A stretch of DNA of 12,486 nt from positions 22,246 through 34,731 of the forward strand of contig JAHBMJ010001164.1 of assembly GCA_018398765.1 (NCBI GenBank). The letters are read 5' to 3'. The notes under the pieces are model-generated. The model saw nothing but the letters and a program-made list of their open reading frames with translations, ran no database searches and was not told the DNA's origin. This document shows positions 8,076-12,486 of this stretch, one piece after another (positions within the stretch are counted from its first letter, which is position 1; each line of letters opens with the position of its first letter). Source of the DNA: Chromera velia (Eukaryota > Sar > Chromeraceae). A program made the position numbers and the translations under genes.

Positions 8076-8990
8076 ATCTGCTCGTCAGACGGAGAAAGAA
8101 AGAGAAAAAGAAAGCAGAAACAGAACGACAGTCACGGCAGGGAAGAAAGAGAAAGACGAAGGTAGAGCCACATATGCAGACGGGGACAAAAGAACGGAGG
8201 GACGGGGAGGGAGGAGTTCAACTAACGAACAAACGTGTACTCATCGCACGAAAAAACTTCATTCAGGCATACAAGAAAGACACACAGAAAGACAGACGGG
8301 CAAACATACACAGCCAGACAAAAGACGAGGGGGGGGAAGAAAGAAGAAGGCACATGCACTCATTCTGACGTCCATCAACTCATCGAGTAAGACGACAGGG
8401 AAAGGAAAGAGAAGGAAACAAAAACACATGCAGGCATAACTGTAGGCTCATAATCAAATCACATGACTGCACGGAACAGAGGAATGAGATGGAGGACGCT
8501 GGGTGTGTTGCATTGCTTTCTATGTTCCGGTCAATTCGTTCACCCACGCGACACGTAAGCATGCAGTAATAAACCATGCATCGTGGGGGAGAGGAGAAGA
8601 GAAAGAGGGTAAAACGAGAAGGAGATGGAATAAACAAAAGAAGGAAGAAAGGAAGAAAGAAAGGAGTCTTTGCGGGTCAATGTTTTTCTGTCACGAGCGA
8701 GTCGCAATTGCAATTTTTCTGTCTGCAGTCCTTTCCTTTCTCCCTGCCGATTTTTTCAAAGAAGAATGAATCAAACAGTCTGTCCCTCTTTCCTTCCAAC
8801 GAAACTCAACCAAAAAAGCGGCAACGAAAGTACATTTAGGAGGAGAGTAAAGTGCGTGAGTACAGAAAGAAAAAAAGAAAGGCAAAGAATTGCACGAGAA
8901 ATTAGGTTTGATGTTTGGAATTTGCGAAAGAAAGAAATTTTTAAATGAAGAAGACCAAAGAAAGAAAAAGAAAAAAATGGCGGGGGGTCT
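8076..8990. other. Purine-rich non-coding domain
   Basis: G and A prevail on the plus strand with GAAA, GACA and GGAA patches, broken by pyrimidine patches at about 8500-8560 and 8690-8760. G runs lie at 8329-8336 (eight) and 8982-8987 (six). CATGCAG occurs at 8427 and 8560. The 173-codon plus-strand frame at 7918-8439 is Lys/Arg/Thr/Glu-rich and overlaps another frame at 7985-8368. I do not support either as a gene. Confidence 0.45.
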
Positions 8991-9360
8991 CTCTCTAACG
9001 AGACCGTCAAGCAGGCCAAGAAAGAAGCAGTCGGCATAGCGACATCTTTCCTTGCAAGCTTTCTTCAGATCGTTGCAACATCCATGTTGGGGGCCGCAAA
9101 ACCAAAAGAACCACCCAAACAGACGAAGACAGAAAGAACGAAGACTTCATTAATATCCACACAAACAAAGCGAGCGATTGGACTGACAGCATTGGAGGGG
9201 TTGTATCCCTTTACGCTCTTGTGGGTGCTGTCTGGCCGTTGGAGTACATTTCCGCCTCTCTCCCTCACGGCGCTTCACTTGACTTCCTTCCCTTCAACAC
9301 TTTAATTCTTCAGTGGTTCCCCATTCATTTGTTTGTGTTCGCCTTTAGCGTGAAGCCACA
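8991..9360. other. Low-repeat region with a possible exon
   Basis: Tandem repeats thin out here. One plus-strand frame runs open from 8949 to a TAA at 9303-9305 (118 sense codons); its first ATG is at 9084. From about 9000 its translation has a more natural amino-acid mix than other frames in the window. It has an alternating basic/hydrophobic segment, then a Lys/Pro/Thr-rich stretch, then a hydrophobic segment (LYPFTLLWVL). I recognise no family. It could be an exon of a spliced gene or a chance frame. Confidence 0.3.
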
Positions 9361-9540
9361 TATTTGGAAAGGAAAGAAGAAATGAATAAAAGGACGAAAG
9401 AAAGAAGGGAAAAAAAAAAAACGCTGGGGTGAATCGGGCTGTCCGGGTAGGCTAGGTGCGATTGCTTCAAGAGCAGGAAAGAAAAGAACGGACGGTCGAA
9501 AGAAGAAACGATCGAATGAACGACAGATAAAGAAAGTGTC
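9361..9540. other. Purine-rich patch with A12
   Basis: G and A dominate, with a run of twelve A at 9410-9421 and GAAA/GGAA units on both sides. The A run is not preceded by a transposon-like 3' end that I can recognise. Confidence 0.5.
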
Positions 9541-9736
9541 CACACCAGACAGATATCTTTCCATCTTTCTCATCTTCCGTTCTCTCAGCGCTTCTCTGCA
9601 AAACTTTTGTGTAATGGCCTCTCTGTCTCGTTCTCTGCTTATCCCCAGTGGCGGTCGCACACTTTCTTTGTGTGCCTATCTCTTTCTCCCCTTCTCTGCA
9701 AGTGTCGCTCTCTTCATCGCAGCCCCTTCTTTCTCT

Positions 9737-9756
9737 CTGCTGCTGCTGCTGCTGCT
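9737..9756 (+). repeat. (CTG)6 trinucleotide repeat
   Basis: Six perfect CTG copies plus CT. It is the only clear trinucleotide array in the window. On the minus strand it reads CAG and would encode glutamine in the 9467-10150 frame. The length is modest. Confidence 0.95.
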
Positions 9757-9771
9757 CCTTCCAACTCGAGT

Positions 9772-9786
9772 CAGGCAGGCAGGCAG
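9772..9786 (+). repeat. (CAGG)3 tandem repeat
   Basis: Three perfect CAGG copies plus CAG, only 15 bases downstream of the CTG array. Confidence 0.9.
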
Positions 9787-10010
9787 TCGTGTCTCTTTGA
9801 CGGATCCCGCCGAGCTTACAGAAAGACAGAGGCATCATCGGTGGGAGATGTGAAGGGAGGAACGAAAGAAAGAAATTAAAGGGCAGAATCGGACACCTTA
9901 ATGGATCTTTCACTTCAAAGACAAAAAAAAGGAGAGAAAGAGACAGACAGATGTCGAGCGGAGACGACTGACAGATATGCAGAAAGAAAGAGAGCACGCT
10001 CCTGGTTCCC

Positions 10011-10560
10011 AACCTTGTACACTTCTGCCTGCCCTCCTGCATGCAAGTTTTTGAGCTTTTTTCTCCCTCCTTGCTTTCTCTTCTTTTGAAGAAATGCAAA
10101 CGGACGGATGCCCCAGCAGTCTGCAGTCGGAAGGAATTAGGGAAGAACACAAAATGCCACCCAATGGCAGCACAAACTTTCTTAATTTCCCACTGATTCC
10201 CTTCTTTCCTCTCTCTCGCCTTTCCCTACTCTCACCCGGACAGACGCAGAAGCAATCAAGGAGAGGAAGAGGGAGGGAGAACGGTTCTCCCTTGTGCTTC
10301 CCTCCCTCTGACATCAGGCATCCAGCAGGCTTGTGTGTGATGTGAGTGAAAACGAGGTTCTCTTCTTGGTCGTGGGTTCCTTCCATGAGAAAAGCAAGAG
10401 AGAGCCTAGGCGGGAAGGAGGGACAGGGAGCAGCAAGCAAGCAAGGAAAAATAGAGAGAAAGGAGGGTGAAACGACGGGAGCAGGCAACAATGCAGTCAC
10501 ACAATCATGAGTGGATTCAAGGTCCGGTCCCCGAAAAGACACAAACAAACAAACTTGCAC
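10011..10560. other. Pyrimidine then purine non-coding region
   Basis: Pyrimidine-rich patches at 10011-10085 and 10180-10240 give way to purine-rich sequence from about 10336. CTGCATG occurs at 10037. Three GGG tracts at 10412-10428 fall one short of a quadruplex. (ACAA)3 lies at 10541-10554. No gene is seen. Confidence 0.45.
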
Positions 10561-11035
10561 GTGCAATTGCCCAACGCATGAACGTCGGACGATCCTTCAG
10601 TCAGCAGTCTTTCTCCTCTTCTACCTCCCTCCCTGCCGTCCTCCCATTCTCTCTCTCTCTCATCGCCTCTACTTACCAGCCCTTCCCTTCCCTTTCCGTC
10701 CATGCACTTCTACTTCTACTTCATCGAAACAGCCTCAAGTCCCTCCCTGCGCCACTTTTGGTGTCTTCCCTTCCGGTGTCCATCTCCTTTCCTGCGCGCG
10801 GCCTCTTCTACTTAAGAAATGGGCCGCATGCGACAGGCAGGCACAGCTTTGCCTTCTTGATTGATGTCTCGTCTCTTCCTTCCACCCTGCGCGTTGCCAG
10901 CCACAACTACCCACCCTTCTTCCTTCCGCCCTTCCTTCCTCCCACAATGGATTCTGCACAGTTCCTTCTTTCCTTCCTTCCTTCCTTCTGACATTCTCCA
11001 CTCCCACGCGCCTGCCTCTTTGGCTTGATCGATCA
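10561..11035. other. Pyrimidine-rich non-coding domain
   Basis: Strongly C/T-rich with TCCC, TTCC and CTCT patches. Its left edge holds a 12-base palindrome containing CACGTG (TTGCACGTGCAA, 10555-10566) overlapping GCAATTGC. Palindromes of this length occur by chance. Plus-strand frames at 10467-10991 and 10511-10864 overlap in different phases and are Ser/Pro/Leu-rich. Confidence 0.5.
10962..10989 (+). repeat. TTCC repeat in a 28-base pyrimidine tract
   Basis: The tract contains only C and T, and holds nearly five perfect TTCC copies (10970-10988). Confidence 0.9.
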
Positions 11036-11285
11036 TGGGAGAGAGAGAAAAAAGAGGAAAGAAACAAAAAAGAGTATTTACAAGAAGGAAATAAAAGAAA
11101 AGAAATGAGAAAAAAAGCGGTCCGGCCTTTCCCACTGACCTCAACTCCCTCTTACACACTCGACGGAGAAAGAAAGAATTCCGGTCGAGTCGAATAGCGG
11201 TAACGGAAGGAAGAAAAGGAACGTGCGGAGAAAGGAAGAGAAATGAAATGAAATAAAATAGAGGTCAGAAGACGGACCTTCGCGC
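11036..11285. other. Purine-rich non-coding domain
   Basis: G and A dominate, with a 28-base pure purine run at 11037-11064 and (GAAAT)3 at 11240-11254. The domain lies between two pyrimidine domains and is one of the cleanest examples of the alternation in the window. Confidence 0.5.
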
Positions 11286-11455
11286 TTATGCCCCAACGAT
11301 CGTTCGGACCTCATTTTCATTTCACCCCCTTCCCTACCCTTTCGGTCTTCTCTTTCCCCACTTCTCTCTCTTTGCCCATTCCTGGGACCGGTTCCGCGTC
11401 CCTTTGCGTTCCCTTCCCTTCCCTTCCCTTCCCTTCCCTTCCTTTCTTTTTCCGA
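11286..11455. other. Pyrimidine-rich domain
   Basis: Mostly C and T, ending in the long CCCTT tract listed separately. The minus-strand frame at 11141-11644 reads that tract as a repeating Gly/Arg/Glu/Lys pattern, as expected for GGGAA repeats. Confidence 0.5.
11409..11453 (+). repeat. 45-base pyrimidine tract with (CCCTT)6
   Basis: Six perfect copies of CCCTT (11411-11440) lie inside an unbroken 45-base C/T run, so the minus strand is pure purine (AAGGG units). This is a smaller counterpart of the purine tract at 4870, in the opposite orientation. Confidence 0.95.
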
Positions 11456-12473
11456 AACTCGGAACACATTGAGGGAAGCAAAGCAAACACAGAGAGGACG
11501 GGAGTGAGTGGGAAAGTGAGAGGAGAGAGAATATGAGAGGCGGAAGGATACCGGCCGGTTTCCTTCTGAGGAGTGAACGAAGTCGCATACCGGAAAACGA
11601 TGGAGCAGTAAGTCCTTCTTTGCCCTCATTCCCTTTCTGGCCATCTTGTTTTCTTTTCTTTTCGTTGTTGTGTCAGGTCAGATGATCCAACGTTGTTCCG
11701 CCCTTATCCTTCTCTTTTCTGTTCTGCCTTCCAGAAGCAACAGAGACTCTTTTGCTGCGCCGTGCAGAAGAGAAAGACGGTAACGGAGGCTGATCGATCA
11801 AGAAAATGAATGAAAAAAGACGATGCATCATCCTCCCATGCACCAACAAAATCCAGTCCGTCGGTCGGCTGGTCCGTTGGCGGAAGGGCGGCCTATCCTT
11901 CCTTCATCACCACGATCATTCTTGGCATCATCAGCTGCATGCGGCGTCATCAGAAAAGAGTAAGAAAAGACTTTTTTCCTTTGCAAACGAGACGATACCA
12001 GCCAGCCAGACACACAGTCATTCTGGCGAGGCAGGTGCAAGGCAAGACGACATGCAGACCGAGATATTGACTCACCCACCCATCCATCCAGAGACACCAG
12101 ACAGACAGTCAGACAGACACTCCCTTCTATTCCATCCCCTCATCCTCTATGCTCTGTTGGCCGTCGTCTCTCGTTCTTTCCCAATTCCAGCCGTGCCATT
12201 TCAAAATAATTGAGAGGACGAAAGGAAAGGAAGGAAAACACCGAAGCCATTGATTCTTTCGAGTATTCCCTCTGCTGAATCCTTCGGCCGGCCTGCCTGG
12301 CTGATTCCCTGCCTCTGCCTCTTTGGTAGCTCTCATGACTCCGGCTGACAGACCTCCAGTCACCATCATTCCTTTTCACGAAACAAGGCCAAAACAACCC
12401 AATAGAGAAATCCTGCCTTGCTTCTGACTGGCGCTTTGCCTTGTGCAACATTTTTCTTTCCTATAAATCTTCT
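11456..12473. other. Mixed non-coding region at the right end
   Basis: Purine-rich to about 11600, then pyrimidine-rich to about 11750, then mixed. TGATCGATCA at 11791-11800 repeats the same 10-mer found at 11026-11035. CCCA/TCCA and CAGA patches lie at 12074-12120. CTGCATG (11935) and CATGCAG (12051) occur here. Frames of up to 135 codons overlap on both strands without a recognisable product. Confidence 0.45.
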
Positions 12474-12486
12474 CCCCCCCCCCCCC
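12474..12486 (+). repeat. C13 homopolymer at the window end
   Basis: Thirteen C run to the last base, so the true length is unknown. A homopolymer at the end of a sequence is a common place for an assembly to break. Confidence 0.9.

Larger units (their letters stand above)
9541..10010. other. Pyrimidine then purine non-coding patches
   Basis: Pyrimidine-rich to about 9770, then purine-rich. The longest open frame of the window (minus strand, 9467-10150, 227 codons) crosses this region. It reads the CTG array as a Gln run and has Arg/Glu-rich and Ser/Phe-rich ends, matching the base bias on each side. It overlaps a second minus-strand frame of 218 codons in another phase (9910-10566). I judge both unlikely to be genes. 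Confidence 0.45.

Noticed and set aside
9467-10566. Two long overlapping minus-strand frames (227 and 218 codons) as genes
   Set aside because: They overlap in different phases, their composition follows the local purine/pyrimidine bias, and neither shows a recognisable domain.
11026-11800. TGATCGATCA found twice (11026 and 11791)
   Set aside because: Dozens of repeated 10-mers are expected by chance in 12 kb, and the word is built from the common ATCG tetramer.
2662-12120. Short tandem repeats as a CRISPR array
   Set aside because: Units are 2 to 9 bases with no regular unique spacers, and the DNA looks eukaryotic.

Overview
This window looks like gene-poor nuclear DNA of a eukaryote. I found no protein-coding gene, rRNA or tRNA that I can support. 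The open frames are mostly short, overlap one another on both strands, and translate to low-complexity Ser/Phe/Leu/Pro-rich or Lys/Arg/Glu-rich chains. That is what long pyrimidine or purine tracts give, because such tracts cannot spell TAA, TAG or TGA on either strand. None resembles a protein family I recognise.

Layout. Positions 1 to about 1035 are an AT-rich, non-repetitive block with stops in every frame. From about 1036 to the end the DNA has roughly balanced GC by eye. It is built from alternating purine-rich and pyrimidine-rich domains of about 100 to 700 bases, filled with short tandem repeats: many different tetranucleotides in 2 to 5 copies, plus a few larger arrays. The largest arrays are (AC)17(AG)8 at 3187-3236, a 114-base pure purine GAAA-type tract at 4870-4983, (GAAGA)5 at 5821-5845, (CTG)6 at 9737-9754 and (CCCTT)6 at 11411-11440. 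Two strong minus-strand G-quadruplex motifs lie at 3099-3117 and 4346-4366. The window ends in a run of 13 C, which looks like a contig edge.

Organism. The heptamer CTGCATG/CATGCAG occurs 16 times (about 1.5 expected) and GCATGC 9 times (about 3 expected). TGCATGC-type words are a known feature of coccidian apicomplexan upstream DNA. Together with an 11 kb stretch without genes and heavy purine/pyrimidine asymmetry, this makes a coccidian with a large, gene-poor genome (Sarcocystis-like) my best guess, at roughly 0.4 confidence. A repeat-rich alga or other protist remains possible.

There are no genes here to act together, and I see no operon, CRISPR array, defence system or intact mobile element. 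The most useful leads are the repeated CTGCATG word, the structure-prone tracts, the composition break near 1035, and one less repetitive open frame at 8949-9305 that could be a small exon.
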